A stretch of DNA of 64,000 nucleotides from UMGS363 sp964402055 (GCA_964402055.1 CAYOAV010000001.1:1-64000); one strand, 5' to 3'. Shown: positions 52,401-61,563, numbered from the stretch's first letter. Made by a program: numbers and translations. The notes: generated by a model from the sequence alone, not told the origin.

Positions 52401-53144
52401 GCAAGAGTTTTTGAACGTGCAGGTGCAGTTCCCGAAATTGTTGTAATTAAAAATCTTTCAGCTGCAGCACTTGAAGAAAGCGTTGCATATGTTGAAAAGG
52501 CTATCAAGAACTCACAGATAATTATGATCCCTGGCGGTTTTTCAGGCGGTGACGAGCCTGACGGTTCAGGTAAATTCATTACTGCATTCTTCCGCAATCC
52601 ACGAATCAAGAACGCTGTTCATGATCTTATGGATAACCGTGACGGACTTATGCTTGGTATCTGCAACGGCTTCCAGGCCCTTATCAAGCTTGGACTTGTC
52701 CCCTACGGCCATATCGTTGATATGAAGGATGATTCTCCTACTCTCACATTTAACACTATCGGTCGTCATCAGTCAATGATGGTCAATACTAGAATTTCCT
52801 CAAACAAATCGCCATGGCTTGCAGGTTGTGAAGCAGGTGATATTCACAGAATAGCAATTTCCCATGGAGAAGGTCGCTTCGTTGCTTCTGAAGAGCTTAT
52901 CAAGCAGCTTGCAGATAACGGACAGATCGCAACACAATATGTTGATCTTTCAGGCACTCCTACTATGGATATTCGCTTCAATCCGAATACTTCTATTGAC
53001 GCAATCGAGGGTATCACTTCACCTGATGGAAGAATCCTCGGTAAAATGGGACATAGCGAACGTATCGGACGTGACATTTGCAAGAATGTATCAGGTGAAA
53101 AGGATCAGAAAATCTTCGAAAACGGAGTAGCATATTTTAATTAA
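49437..53144 (+). CDS. purL: Phosphoribosylformylglycinamidine synthase, large fused form
   Basis: 1235 aa, the long single-chain form with synthetase and glutaminase in one protein. The synthetase part has IDTYWSDHCRHTTF, NETHNHPTEIEPFGGAATCLGG and PVLKGETNTCSIMGWG. The C-terminal class I amidotransferase part (about 970-1235) has PGGFSGGDEPDG, the nucleophile block LGICNGFQALIKLG and the late His/Glu (SHGEGRF). It makes FGAM in purine synthesis. Not in a pur operon here. The 139-bp gap after mtaB shows no purine riboswitch that I recognise. Confidence 0.95.
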   Translation: MSVFRIYVEKKPEFAVEAKNLLADVKTALRLDKLRNIRILNRYDAEDISEADFKLAIGNVFSEPAVDITFSKLPELGENESVFAVEYLPGQFDQRADSCEQCIQILTQGERCKIRNARVYIVDGKLSVSEISALKAYIINPVESREASLDEVSTLATEYDIPTEIAVLENFIYLGEAELVDFIAKYGLAMDLDDIKFCQKYFKDTEKRDPTITEIRMIDTYWSDHCRHTTFSTIIDNAEINADYIKKTYDEYLNAREELGRTNKPITLMDIATIAAKKLKKDGILKDLDESEEINACSVQIKVDVDGDMQDWLLMFKNETHNHPTEIEPFGGAATCLGGAIRDPLSGRSYVYQAMRVTGAANPLVPVEDTIHGKLPQRKITVGAANGYSSYGNQIGLATGHVSEVYHPGYVAKRLEIGAVIAAAPKDNVIREVPEPGDVVILLGGRTGRDGCGGATGSSKSHTEASLESCGAEVQKGNPPVERKLQRLFRNPDVTHMIRRCNDFGAGGVSVAIGELTDGLIIDLNAVPKKYDGLDGTELAISESQERMAVVVRKTDAEKFIAEAEKENLEATLVAVVTEEPRLRMNWNNNTIVDLSREFLNSNGAEKHTDIAVPLPVTSQLKTYTDCADSWEALMTNLNVCSQKGLVERFDSTIGAGTVLMPYGGAYQLTPTQAMAAKIPVLKGETNTCSIMGWGFNPYVSDKSPYHGAIAAVIESVAKVVAAGGSYKRCWLTFQEYFERTQNNPTRWGKPFAALLGAYKAQIELGCGAIGGKDSMSGTFENIDVPATLVSFAVSTGNSKSIISPEFKKAGNKVILIAPEYDENNLPKFDSIRSCFEKVEKLIADGSAVSAWAVGFGGVAEAVAKMSLGNKIGFRFDKKLSEDTLFYSRYGSFVIELNGDPFTVENVIGETIEEYKIDCKDYVVDMTAIQKKWEDKLEPVFPCNIKTTDKPAKVFTYTASERVAPTIHTAKPRVLIPVFPGTNCEYDTARVFERAGAVPEIVVIKNLSAAALEESVAYVEKAIKNSQIIMIPGGFSGGDEPDGSGKFITAFFRNPRIKNAVHDLMDNRDGLMLGICNGFQALIKLGLVPYGHIVDMKDDSPTLTFNTIGRHQSMMVNTRISSNKSPWLAGCEAGDIHRIAISHGEGRFVASEELIKQLADNGQIATQYVDLSGTPTMDIRFNPNTSIDAIEGITSPDGRILGKMGHSERIGRDICKNVSGEKDQKIFENGVAYFN

Positions 53145-53156
53145 TCAAAATAGAAT

Positions 53157-53194
53157 TGCCGCAAATGTGTTTTTCCACATTTGCGGCATTTTTT
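53157..53194. terminator. Terminator between purL and the solute-binding protein gene
   Basis: TGCCGCAAATGTG (53157-53169) pairs with CACATTTGCGGCA (53176-53188), then six T. It can act for both convergent genes. Confidence 0.88.
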
Positions 53195-54812
53195 AATCAA
53201 AATATTTCGCTTTACTGAAATCAATTGAATTTGTTATTGGATCATAATTAAGATCCTTTGTATTATTATCATAAATAAGATACACATTACCATAGCAAAT
53301 AGGAATAAAAACATATGAATTGATGATCGTACTTTCTGTATTTGTGTAAAGGTCTATGGCTTTACCAAGGCTATCCGCCTTCGATAACTGCGAAACATTT
53401 CCTGCTATCGCATATGCCGCCGAATTATCAATAAGTGAGTTGTCATTTGGCATAAAAAAGTCAAAATAACCATTTGCGGTACCACTCTCCGAGCTTATTT
53501 CAACCAAAGCAATGTCATACGTTTTATTTGAAAGCTTAAGATTATATTCATTCTCTGAAACGACCTCAACACCACAGAAAAAATTAAGATTTTCCTGCCA
53601 TTGCTGAGTTATATCTGAAATCAACTCCGAACAGCCAAAGCTTTCAGGAACTGTTATGCGTATTCCGTCAATTGAAACCCAGCCATTATTCTTTAATTCG
53701 TTGTTCCACACTGTAAAGCTTTTATCCTTGTCATACAAATTCATACTTTCATCGGAAACAAGCTCACGATATTTTCGTCCCATTAGGGTAACTCCCAGCG
53801 GAATTATTCCACAACCAGAGATATAATCGGGATTTTGTGAAACACTTCGTACAAATGATGTTGACAACGCTTCTCTTATTGATCTTGAAGAAAGATACTT
53901 GGAATTTGTATTAAAAATCAAGCCATAAGTTTTAGTCGCATAGCTGACATACTGATTTTTTGAAAATGTTTTTTCATCATAATTTGAAACAACAGCACAA
54001 TCAACGCTTCCGTCAATAAATTCGCTAAGTTCATCTGATTTTTTTATAAAAAAATTCAGACTGTAAGGATATGTATATTCATTTTCAGAGTTTTTTATAT
54101 TTCTTCGGAGTATCATATAATTATTATCCCAATATGGATCATAATTCCATTCTTTAAGATAAAATGCACCATTTGAAGCAGATGTTTCAGCTGAAAGCCC
54201 ATATCTACCCTTTGTAAATTCAAAAAAGGCTTTATTACAAGGTTTCGCACCTGTCAAAGTAAGCTTTTCAAGAAAATCAAAGCATGGATATTCCAATTCT
54301 ATCTGTAAAGTATAATCACTTTCCGCCGTTACTCCAAGTTTATCAACTGAAAGTAGTCCTTTTGATACATCAGAAGCATTCTTTATACATATAAAATCAT
54401 CAATATAAGGCGAAAAAAGTGCATCACAATTATAAATACGCTGAAAAGCATATACAAAATCATCTGCCGTCATTTTTGCTTCAAAATCAGAAAGCGACTG
54501 CCAATATATGTCATGTCTCAATTCAAATGAGTATATAAGACCATCCTCTGAAATTGTATAGCTTTCAGCAGCATCTGCGGAAAGTGAGCCATCAAGATTT
54601 TTTTTCACAAGTCCGCTCATCATATTCTCTATTACAATTATCGACTCTTCATCATCTGCAAGCTGTGGATCAAGATTTTGTGGATTACTTGCAAGATTAT
54701 ATTTAAAGGTATGCCCAGAGCCATCGTCTTCCTCACAGGCTGTAAAAACAAATAGCAAGGGAAATATCATAAAAAACGAAATTAAAGCCCGACATAATAT
54801 ATTATTTTCCAA
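53193..54812 (-). CDS. Peptide/nickel-type ABC transporter substrate-binding lipoprotein (family 5)
   Basis: 539 aa from a TTG at 54812, eight bases after AAAGGAG. A signal peptide ends in FTAC (lipobox). LASNPQNLDPQLADDEESI, then VKKNLDGSLSADAAESYTIS and FELRHDIYWQSLSDFEAKMTADDFVYAFQRI are the SBP_bac_5 (OppA/DppA) signature. It should bind peptides or similar solutes outside the cell. No permease or ATPase genes lie beside it, so it is an orphan binding protein. Confidence 0.88.
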   Translation of the reverse strand: MENNILCRALISFFMIFPLLFVFTACEEDDGSGHTFKYNLASNPQNLDPQLADDEESIIVIENMMSGLVKKNLDGSLSADAAESYTISEDGLIYSFELRHDIYWQSLSDFEAKMTADDFVYAFQRIYNCDALFSPYIDDFICIKNASDVSKGLLSVDKLGVTAESDYTLQIELEYPCFDFLEKLTLTGAKPCNKAFFEFTKGRYGLSAETSASNGAFYLKEWNYDPYWDNNYMILRRNIKNSENEYTYPYSLNFFIKKSDELSEFIDGSVDCAVVSNYDEKTFSKNQYVSYATKTYGLIFNTNSKYLSSRSIREALSTSFVRSVSQNPDYISGCGIIPLGVTLMGRKYRELVSDESMNLYDKDKSFTVWNNELKNNGWVSIDGIRITVPESFGCSELISDITQQWQENLNFFCGVEVVSENEYNLKLSNKTYDIALVEISSESGTANGYFDFFMPNDNSLIDNSAAYAIAGNVSQLSKADSLGKAIDLYTNTESTIINSYVFIPICYGNVYLIYDNNTKDLNYDPITNSIDFSKAKYFD

Positions 54813-54920
54813 TTATAAATCTCCTTTTAATTCAAAATCTGTACTTTTTAAAAGCTAAAAAAGAAGCTTATAATAATGATAACATTTTATGATAAATATT
54901 TCAATAGTATTTTAAAAAAA

Positions 54921-54947
54921 AATCCGCCCGAAATTTCCGAGCGGATT
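54921..54947 (-). terminator. Terminator after tsf
   Basis: AATCCGC (54921-54927) and GCGGATT (54941-54947) with further CC/GG pairs inside; on the minus strand a long T-run follows. Confidence 0.8.
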
Positions 54948-54968
54948 AATAATTCTTAAATTCAGTTA

Positions 54969-55889
54969 TTACTTGGTGCCAGCCATATTTGCAACTTCTT
55001 CAGCGAAGTTGTCAACCTTCTTTTCAACACCTTCGCCTCTTTCAAAGCGAACATAGTCAACAACCTTGATAGAACCGCCAAGTGTCTTAGCAGCATTGTC
55101 AACATACTGCTTAACAGTCATCTTGTCGTCCTTAACGAATGCCTGATCAAGGAGGCAGTTTTCAGAATAATACTTACCAACCTTACCTTCAGCAATCTTA
55201 GCCTTAACCTGTTCAGGCTTAGAAGCCATCTTAGGATCTTCAGCCATCTGAGCCATGATAATAGTCTTTTCATTCTCAAGAACAGAAGCAGGAACAGAAG
55301 CTTCATCAAGATATGCAGGGTTCATAGCTGCAACCTGGAGTGCGCAATCCTTACCAACCTCAAATACCTTGTCAGCTGCAAGATCAGTATCAAGCTTAAC
55401 CATTACGCCGATGCTTCCGCCACCGTGAACGTAAGGAACAAGGATACCCTCAAATCTCTGGAAACGACGGATAACCATGTTTTCTCTGATCTTAATAAAG
55501 AGATCCTGAAGAGTTTCCTCAACAGTCTTATCACCACCGCTGATAACTGTTGCCTTAAGAGCATCAACATCAGCAGGATTCTTTTCAATTACAGTCTTTG
55601 CAACTGCAACGACGAATGCCTTAAATTCTTCGTTGTTTGCAGCGAAGTCTGTTTCAATATTTACTTCAACAACAGCACCGACATTTCCTTCAACAACAGA
55701 AGTTACAATGCCTTCAGCAGCAACTCTGCCGCTCTTCTTAGCCTGTGTTGCAAGACCCTTTTCACGAAGAATGGTAACAGCCTTTTCAGAATCGCCGTCA
55801 GCCTCTTCAAGAGCCTTTTTACAATCCATCATACCAACGCCAGTAGCTTTCATAAGATCCTTGATTTCTGCAATAGATGCCTTTGCCAT
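54969..55889 (-). CDS. tsf: Elongation factor Ts
   Basis: 306 aa. IKDLMKATGVGMMDCKKALEEADGD and KKSGRVAAEG and IETDFAANNEEF are family signatures. It recycles EF-Tu. It follows rpsB with a 97-bp gap that holds a hairpin. Confidence 0.96.
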   Translation of the reverse strand: MAKASIAEIKDLMKATGVGMMDCKKALEEADGDSEKAVTILREKGLATQAKKSGRVAAEGIVTSVVEGNVGAVVEVNIETDFAANNEEFKAFVVAVAKTVIEKNPADVDALKATVISGGDKTVEETLQDLFIKIRENMVIRRFQRFEGILVPYVHGGGSIGVMVKLDTDLAADKVFEVGKDCALQVAAMNPAYLDEASVPASVLENEKTIIMAQMAEDPKMASKPEQVKAKIAEGKVGKYYSENCLLDQAFVKDDKMTVKQYVDNAAKTLGGSIKVVDYVRFERGEGVEKKVDNFAEEVANMAGTK

Positions 55890-55938
55890 TTTAATTCCTC
55901 CAATTATATTGTAACCTATTAAGGTATAAATTCAATTA

Positions 55939-55970
55939 GGGCAGACATAATTATAAAATTGTGTCTGCCC
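55939..55970 (-). promoter_or_regulatory. Hairpin between rpsB and tsf
   Basis: GGGCAGACA (55939-55947) pairs with TGTCTGCCC (55962-55970), extended by AATT/AATT inside. No strong T-run follows on the minus strand, so a partial terminator or an RNA-processing/stability site is likely. Confidence 0.5.
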
Positions 55971-55986
55971 GAAAAATGCGGATAAA

Positions 55987-56718
55987 TTATTCAGCGTCTG
56001 CTGCAGCTTCATCCTCTGCAACAACAGCTTCCTGTGTACCCTGTCTGCCTTCGATGATAGCGTCAGCCATAGCGCCTGCAATAAGCTTTACAGCTCTGAT
56101 AGCATCGTCATTACCAGGGATAACGTAATCAACATCATCAGGATCACAGTTTGTGTCAACGATTGCTACAACAGGAATGCCAAGCTTCTTAGCTTCGGAA
56201 ACAGCAATCTTTTCCTTACGGGGATCAACAACAAAAAGAGCACCAGGGAGCTTTTCCATTGTCTTTATACCGCCGAGGAACTTTTCAAGCTTTTCAATTT
56301 CAAGCTCGTGCTTAACAACTTCCTTCTTAGGGAGAAGGTTAAAAGTACCATCTTCCTGCATCTGGTGGAGCTGTTCAAGTCTTTTGATTCTTCTCTGAAT
56401 GGTCTTGAAGTTGGTCATCATACCACCAAGCCATCTTGCATTTACATAATGAACATTAGCTCTGATAGCTTCTTCCTTAACAGAATCAGCAGCCTGCTTC
56501 TTTGTACCTACAAAAAGAACTGTGTCGCCGTTTGCAGCAACCTCACGAATAAAGCTATATGCTTCATCAAGCTTCTTTACAGTCTTCTGAAGATCAATGA
56601 TATAAATACCATTTCTTTCTGTAAAGATATAAGGTGCCATTTTAGGGTTCCATCTTCTTGTCTGGTGACCGAAATGTACGCCAGCTTCAAGAAGCTGCTT
56701 CATTGATACTACGCCCAT
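55987..56718 (-). CDS. rpsB: 30S ribosomal protein S2
   Basis: 243 aa. MKQLLEAGVHFGHQTRRWNPKM and FVGTKKQAADSVKEEA, VNARWLGGMMTNFKTI are S2 hallmarks. First gene of rpsB-tsf. Confidence 0.97.
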   Translation of the reverse strand: MGVVSMKQLLEAGVHFGHQTRRWNPKMAPYIFTERNGIYIIDLQKTVKKLDEAYSFIREVAANGDTVLFVGTKKQAADSVKEEAIRANVHYVNARWLGGMMTNFKTIQRRIKRLEQLHQMQEDGTFNLLPKKEVVKHELEIEKLEKFLGGIKTMEKLPGALFVVDPRKEKIAVSEAKKLGIPVVAIVDTNCDPDDVDYVIPGNDDAIRAVKLIAGAMADAIIEGRQGTQEAVVAEDEAAADAE

Positions 56719-56835
56719 GATTTTTCCTCCATATTGGTTTTAATTTTTATAACCTCCGCCCGACTTAGCTTAACATAAACTTGGAATTCACCAAGCACCA
56801 ACTGTTAAAAGTACAAGCGTGCGAATTACTCGAAT
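56719..56835 (-). promoter_or_regulatory. rpsB leader, possible S2-responsive RNA
   Basis: About 110 nt of leader follow the promoter. On the minus strand CTTGG-TGAATT-CCAAG forms a hairpin, and a GGCGGAGG-like purine run is close by. S2 leaders are autoregulatory in many bacteria; assignment here is by position only. Confidence 0.35.
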
Positions 56836-56864
56836 ATTATATCACAAATCCCCAACAATTTCAA
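56836..56864 (-). promoter_or_regulatory. Promoter of rpsB-tsf
   Basis: On the minus strand TTGAAA (56864-56859), a 17-bp spacer, TATAAT (56841-56836). Confidence 0.7.
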
Positions 56865-56879
56865 GAGCCAAACTACAGT

Positions 56880-57167
56880 TTATTTGCACAAACTTTTTAT
56901 TTTAGTATCAATCTTTTTTGGAGATATTGTCACATCAGATGAAACAAGTATCGTATCTGTACCGATCATTTCAATATCACGGCATTTTATGATCATATCA
57001 TCTTCCCTGCCCCATAATCCCCATAGCTTTCCTCTGCCGAAAATAATCAGTGACTTTATCATAAGGCTTTCCGAATCAAATTCTATGTCATCAACATAGC
57101 CAAGCTTACTTCCCGAGCGGATATTGATTACTTCCTTGTTTCTTATCTCATCAAAGGTATATTTCAT
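56880..57167 (-). CDS. YlmC/YmxH-family PRC-barrel protein
   Basis: 95 aa from the ATG at 57167 (MKYTFDEIRNKEVINI), six bases after AAGGAGAG. The PRC-barrel pattern GSKLGYVDDIEFD and GLWGREDDMIIK, IEMIGTDTILV matches YlmC/YmxH proteins, which are common in spore formers and sometimes called sporulation proteins. Exact role unknown. Confidence 0.88.
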   Translation of the reverse strand: MKYTFDEIRNKEVINIRSGSKLGYVDDIEFDSESLMIKSLIIFGRGKLWGLWGREDDMIIKCRDIEMIGTDTILVSSDVTISPKKIDTKIKSLCK

Positions 57168-57229
57168 CACATACTCTCCTTCATAGTATTTTAATACCAT
57201 AATATTAAAAGGAAAGCTTATACTATTCT

Positions 57230-59602
57230 TTATTTCAGCTCAATTACAGTAACTCCGTCCTCACCCTCTCCAAAAAGACCTGCACGGAAGCTTTTTACAG
57301 ACGGATGGGATTTAAGATGCTTCTGGATTCCTGCACGAAGCACACCAGTTCCCTTACCGTGGATAACCGTTATCACTCCAGCTCCTGAAAGTACAGCATT
57401 ATCGATGAACATATCAAGCTCATGAACACCCTCATCGACCGCACAACCTCTTATGTCAAGCTCAAGCGACGGTTTTCTCTGCAATTTACTCTGAACGCCT
57501 GCTTTGGAAATTTTCTTATTCTGAACTGTCACCTTTGCATCATTTTCAATCAGACGAAGCTTGCTTATATTTACCTTTGTTTTCATTATTCCTGCTTGAA
57601 CGAAAACATTTCCGCTGTTATCAGGGTCACTTGCAAGGATTCCTGTCTTATCAATATCAAAAATAAGAACCTTATCTCCTCTTTTCAGTGGTCTTGGAAG
57701 CTTATATTCCTTGCGTTCACGCTGTTGAACAGGGTTAGCGGTATCATACATTTTTCCCATTGCTGATTTCATACGGGATTTTGCATTCGCAAGATCAGCC
57801 TTATTCTGCTGTTTTTTCAAATCCTCAAGCTGATTTAAAAACTCATCGGACTGCATTCGGCAGCTTTCTACGATACGCATAGCCTGTATCCTTGCCTTTT
57901 CAAGCTCACTTTCTTTTTTATCATTAAGTTCGTCCAGCTCTTTTTCAAGCTGTGCCGTTTTTTCCGCCTGTTCATTTTTCAGCCGTTCCATTTCATTTTT
58001 TTGCTTTTCAAGCTCTGTTCTTGCCTTTTCAAGCGTTGAAACGACCTCTTCAAAGCGTTGATTTTCAGATGAAACAAGAGCTTTTGCACGGAAAATTATA
58101 TTATCAGGCACACCAAGCTTTCTTGATATCGAAAAAGCATTTGATTTTCCTGGTGAACCGATTATAAGCCTATACGTTGGCTGCATTGTCGCCGTATCAA
58201 ATTCACAGGAAGCATTCTCTATATCCTTTGTTTCAATAGCAAAAAGCTTCAGCTCCTGATAATGCGTTGTAACAAGAAGCTTTGCTCCCTTTTTTATCAT
58301 ATCCTCAATTATAGAAACAGCCAGAGCTGCACCCTCAACAGGGTCTGTACCAGAGCCAAGCTCATCAAGAAGAATAAGCGAATGTTCATCTGCCGCCTTA
58401 AGTATTTTAACCACACTGCTCATATGAGAAGAAAAGGTTGAAAGATTTTGCTCAATGCTTTGCTGATCTCCTATATTTACAAGTATATTTTCAAAAACTG
58501 AAACACGGCTTCCATCGGACGCAGGAATCATAAGTCCACACATCGCCATAGCCGTCAGCAAGCCTGTCGTTTTAAGAATGACAGTTTTACCACCCGTATT
58601 CGGACCTGTAACTATAAGTGCCTGATAATCTCCTCCAAGATTAATATCAACAGGCACTACCTTATCATCAGCAATAAGCGGATGACGTGCTTTTTTCAGT
58701 TCTGTAACACCATCATCAGAAATAATAGGAATACAGCCTCTCATTTTTGCACCAAGGTTTGATTTTGCAAAGTAGAGGTTAAGCTCAGCACAGGTTTCAT
58801 AATCAGCCGATAATGTTTCGGCACAGTATGAACAATCACCTGAAAGCTCTGCTATTATCCTTTCAATTTCCTCTTTTTCACGGCTTTTCAATATTTTTAT
58901 ATCATTATTAGCCTCAACAACCGACATTGGCTCAATAAAATAGGTTGAACCTGTTGCCGAAGTTGCATGAACAAGTCCTGGAACGTTTCCTTTATACTCC
59001 GCTTTAACAGGAAGAACGTAACGTCCGTCACGAATAGTAACAATATTTTCCTGCAAAGACTTCTGAACCTCAGAATTACGCACAAGCTTGTCAAGACTTT
59101 CTCTAATTTTAACTCCTGCCTGAGCTATTTTCCGTCTTATATCCGCAAGCTCATGGCTAGCCATATCGGATATTTCATCCTCGGATATTATAGCATTTTT
59201 TATTTTATCCTCAAGATAATTATTTGGAGTAAGAGATGAAAAAAGCTCTGAAAGAGATGTATCCTTTTCCTCTACCGATTTATACCAATCTGCAATAATA
59301 CGAACCTGATAAAGCATTTGCCCGATATCAAGCAATTCACGCAACGAAAGACTTGCTCCCGAGGACGCTCTCCTGAGAGAACCTCTTATATCCTTAAAAG
59401 CAGTAAAAGCAGGTGTACCATATTTCACAGAAAGAGTAAATGCGTCTTCTGTTTTCTTCATCTCATTCTTAACCTTATCAAGGTCAGCCACAGGAGAAAG
59501 CTCCATAATCATTTCCTTTGTCCGTGTATTGGACGCTTCATCGCAAAGCATCTCTAAAATTTTATGTAGTTCAAGTGATTTATAATAATCATTCATAATC
59601 AT
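57230..59602 (-). CDS. mutS2: MutS2 endonuclease/ribosome-collision ATPase
   Basis: 790 aa. MutS-type ATPase with Walker A TGPNTGGKTV and LLDELGSGTDPVEGAAL. A coiled-coil stretch (about 510-600) follows, then a C-terminal Smr nuclease domain with LDIRGCAVDEGVHELD and VIHGKGTGVLRAGI. MutS2 limits recombination and, in B. subtilis, splits collided ribosomes. Start ATG overlaps the recO stop (ATGA), with GGAGG seven bases upstream. Confidence 0.95.
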   Translation of the reverse strand: MIMNDYYKSLELHKILEMLCDEASNTRTKEMIMELSPVADLDKVKNEMKKTEDAFTLSVKYGTPAFTAFKDIRGSLRRASSGASLSLRELLDIGQMLYQVRIIADWYKSVEEKDTSLSELFSSLTPNNYLEDKIKNAIISEDEISDMASHELADIRRKIAQAGVKIRESLDKLVRNSEVQKSLQENIVTIRDGRYVLPVKAEYKGNVPGLVHATSATGSTYFIEPMSVVEANNDIKILKSREKEEIERIIAELSGDCSYCAETLSADYETCAELNLYFAKSNLGAKMRGCIPIISDDGVTELKKARHPLIADDKVVPVDINLGGDYQALIVTGPNTGGKTVILKTTGLLTAMAMCGLMIPASDGSRVSVFENILVNIGDQQSIEQNLSTFSSHMSSVVKILKAADEHSLILLDELGSGTDPVEGAALAVSIIEDMIKKGAKLLVTTHYQELKLFAIETKDIENASCEFDTATMQPTYRLIIGSPGKSNAFSISRKLGVPDNIIFRAKALVSSENQRFEEVVSTLEKARTELEKQKNEMERLKNEQAEKTAQLEKELDELNDKKESELEKARIQAMRIVESCRMQSDEFLNQLEDLKKQQNKADLANAKSRMKSAMGKMYDTANPVQQRERKEYKLPRPLKRGDKVLIFDIDKTGILASDPDNSGNVFVQAGIMKTKVNISKLRLIENDAKVTVQNKKISKAGVQSKLQRKPSLELDIRGCAVDEGVHELDMFIDNAVLSGAGVITVIHGKGTGVLRAGIQKHLKSHPSVKSFRAGLFGEGEDGVTVIELK

Positions 59603-60405
59603 TTTATCGCCTCCATAGAATCACATATCTTATGATAATAATCCAAAGAATCAAACTGATTTTTTATATGCACAAGCACATATTTTTCAGTCACTTCATT
59701 AAGCTTCTTCTGAACCTCATCTGAAACCCTGAAATTAAACAATCTTTCCATTTTCACAAGTCCAATAAACTGTAAAGCACAAAAGGTTGCATTGCTGATC
59801 TTCACATTCCAGTAATCTTCCTCAAAACCATTTTCCAAAAAACAATATTCACAATAAAAAACCGCCTTGTCTATTATAAAATACATGGGATCATACTTAT
59901 AATCGATACATTCTACACATCCAATGAGTTGAGGAATCAATCCTATTTCCGAAACAAATCGCAATTCAAAAATGCTTTTTATAAACTCACAGCTTCTTAT
60001 GCCCTTATCGAGAAAAGACATACAATTAAGCATAAGCCTTAATATTTCATGCTCGTGCCTTTTATTCTCCGCAAGGACAGCATATCTGGCAAGCTCCCCG
60101 AAATAGCATACCAATGAGGTCTTTTTTATATCAAGCCTCAGATTATAAAAATCATGCTTTATCTCGCTGCTTTCAAGGTAAAATTTCTCCTTGTAAATCC
60201 TTATGCAAAAGGTTGAAAATGCAAACAGCTGCGTTGCGGCATGATTTTTTGACGTTATCTTTCTCGCACCCTTGGCAATAACATGGATAGTTCCGTTATT
60301 TTCCGTTAGAATGTTTAAATACTTATCGTTCTCGCCTATGTTCTTTTCTCTGATAACTATGCCGTCCAACGTAACTATATTGTGATCTGTCGTTTCATTT
60401 CTCAT
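59599..60405 (-). CDS. recO: DNA repair protein RecO
   Basis: 268 aa. An N-terminal OB fold (LDGIVIREKNIGENDKYLNILTENNG) is followed by a helical part and a Cys cluster (CVECIDY... FYCEYC) typical of zinc-binding RecO. It loads RecA with RecF/RecR. Four bases after the yqzL-like stop; GGGAGG before the ATG. Confidence 0.93.
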   Translation of the reverse strand: MRNETTDHNIVTLDGIVIREKNIGENDKYLNILTENNGTIHVIAKGARKITSKNHAATQLFAFSTFCIRIYKEKFYLESSEIKHDFYNLRLDIKKTSLVCYFGELARYAVLAENKRHEHEILRLMLNCMSFLDKGIRSCEFIKSIFELRFVSEIGLIPQLIGCVECIDYKYDPMYFIIDKAVFYCEYCFLENGFEEDYWNVKISNATFCALQFIGLVKMERLFNFRVSDEVQKKLNEVTEKYVLVHIKNQFDSLDYYHKICDSMEAIK

Positions 60406-60408
60406 TTT

Positions 60409-60579
60409 TCAAGCCTCCCAAGGTATTTTGCTGAAAAAAAGCGGCTCATCATCGGAATGACACACTAAACCATATTCCGCAGAATCGCCGCACATAATTA
60501 TGCCCTTATATTTAAGATAATCGGAAATTTTACCACTTTTTTCAAAGCTATCCCAAAGCAAATCACTTTCATCAATCAT
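60409..60579 (-). CDS. yqzL: YqzL-like small protein
   Basis: 56 aa, starting MIDESDLLWDSFEKSGKISD and continuing YLKYKGIIMCGDSAEYG. AGGAG lies nine bases before the ATG. The opening W-x2-F-x3-G-x-I-x2-Y-L-x-[FY]K pattern is that of YqzL, which lies between era and recO in Bacillus and Clostridia, exactly as here. The C-terminal half is longer than in B. subtilis YqzL. Function unknown. Confidence 0.8.
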   Translation of the reverse strand: MIDESDLLWDSFEKSGKISDYLKYKGIIMCGDSAEYGLVCHSDDEPLFFSKIPWEA

Positions 60580-60647
60580 AACCAAGCACTCCTATACATA
60601 ATATATGCACATTCATAAACCATATTATGATTATTCCCCAGCAAAGC

Positions 60648-61562
60648 TTATTTATCAGAGGAATTATTTGAAAGCCCGAAGCTTCTTATCATTGCTTCAC
60701 TATTACGCCAGTCCTCCTTGACCTTGACCCAGCATTGAAGATTTACCTTTATCTCGAAGAATTTTTCAAGATCCTCTCTTGCATACTGACCGATACGCTT
60801 AAGCATAGCACCCTTTTTACCGATTATCATACCCTTATGGGAATCTCTCTCACAAAAAATGATCGCAGAAATATCAAGTATGTCTTCCCCCGACATATCT
60901 GTTCTTTCGCTCATCTGCTCAACCGTTACAGCTATACCATGTGGAACTTCATCGTGCATAAGACGAAGAATCTTCTCACGGACGATTTCCGCCGCCAAAA
61001 CACGTTCAGGCTGATCCGTAAAGGAATCATCAGGGAAATAATGAGGTCCTTCAACGGCAAATTTTTTAGATTCTTCCCATACTATATTTATTCCGTCATT
61101 ACGAATAACACTTATTGGAATAACACTTTTAAAATCATAAAGCGAAGAAAATTCAGCTATTTTCAAAGCTACCTTTTCCTTATCAGGAATAAGATCTATC
61201 TTATTGAGAATGAGTATAACATTATCTCTTTTATGAAATCCTTTGATAATAGATCTGTCAATATCATTTATATTTTTCGATGCATCTGCTACCATAAGAA
61301 TAAGATCAACATCAGTTACAGAATCCTTGACAGTCCTGTTCATACACTCACCGAGCTTATTTTTAGCCTTCTGAACACCTGGAGTATCCATAAAAACATA
61401 CTGTACTTCATTTTCAGTAACAATGCCTGTTATCCTTGTTCTTGTTGTCTGCGGCTTTGAGCTTATAACAGCAATCTTTTCTCCGACAAGTGCGTTAAGA
61501 AGTGAGGATTTTCCTGCATTTGCTCTGCCTACTATAGTAATAAATTCAATTTTTGTATTCAT
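60648..61562 (-). CDS. era: GTPase Era
   Basis: 304 aa from the ATG at 61562 (MNTKIEFITIVGRANAGKSS); a GTG four codons earlier lies within ybeY. P loop GRANAGKS, switch QTTRTRITG, DTPG in FMDTPGVQKAKNKLG, NKID in LILNKIDL, and a C-terminal KH domain with the family block VKEDWRNSE. It matures 16S rRNA. The start is one base after the ybeY stop. Confidence 0.95.
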   Translation of the reverse strand: MNTKIEFITIVGRANAGKSSLLNALVGEKIAVISSKPQTTRTRITGIVTENEVQYVFMDTPGVQKAKNKLGECMNRTVKDSVTDVDLILMVADASKNINDIDRSIIKGFHKRDNVILILNKIDLIPDKEKVALKIAEFSSLYDFKSVIPISVIRNDGINIVWEESKKFAVEGPHYFPDDSFTDQPERVLAAEIVREKILRLMHDEVPHGIAVTVEQMSERTDMSGEDILDISAIIFCERDSHKGMIIGKKGAMLKRIGQYAREDLEKFFEIKVNLQCWVKVKEDWRNSEAMIRSFGLSNNSSDK

Positions 61563-61563
61563 T

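Noticed and set aside
60735..61460. 241-codon plus-strand ORF opposite era
   Set aside because: Fully antisense to Era, which has all GTPase motifs; no ribosome binding site or domain.
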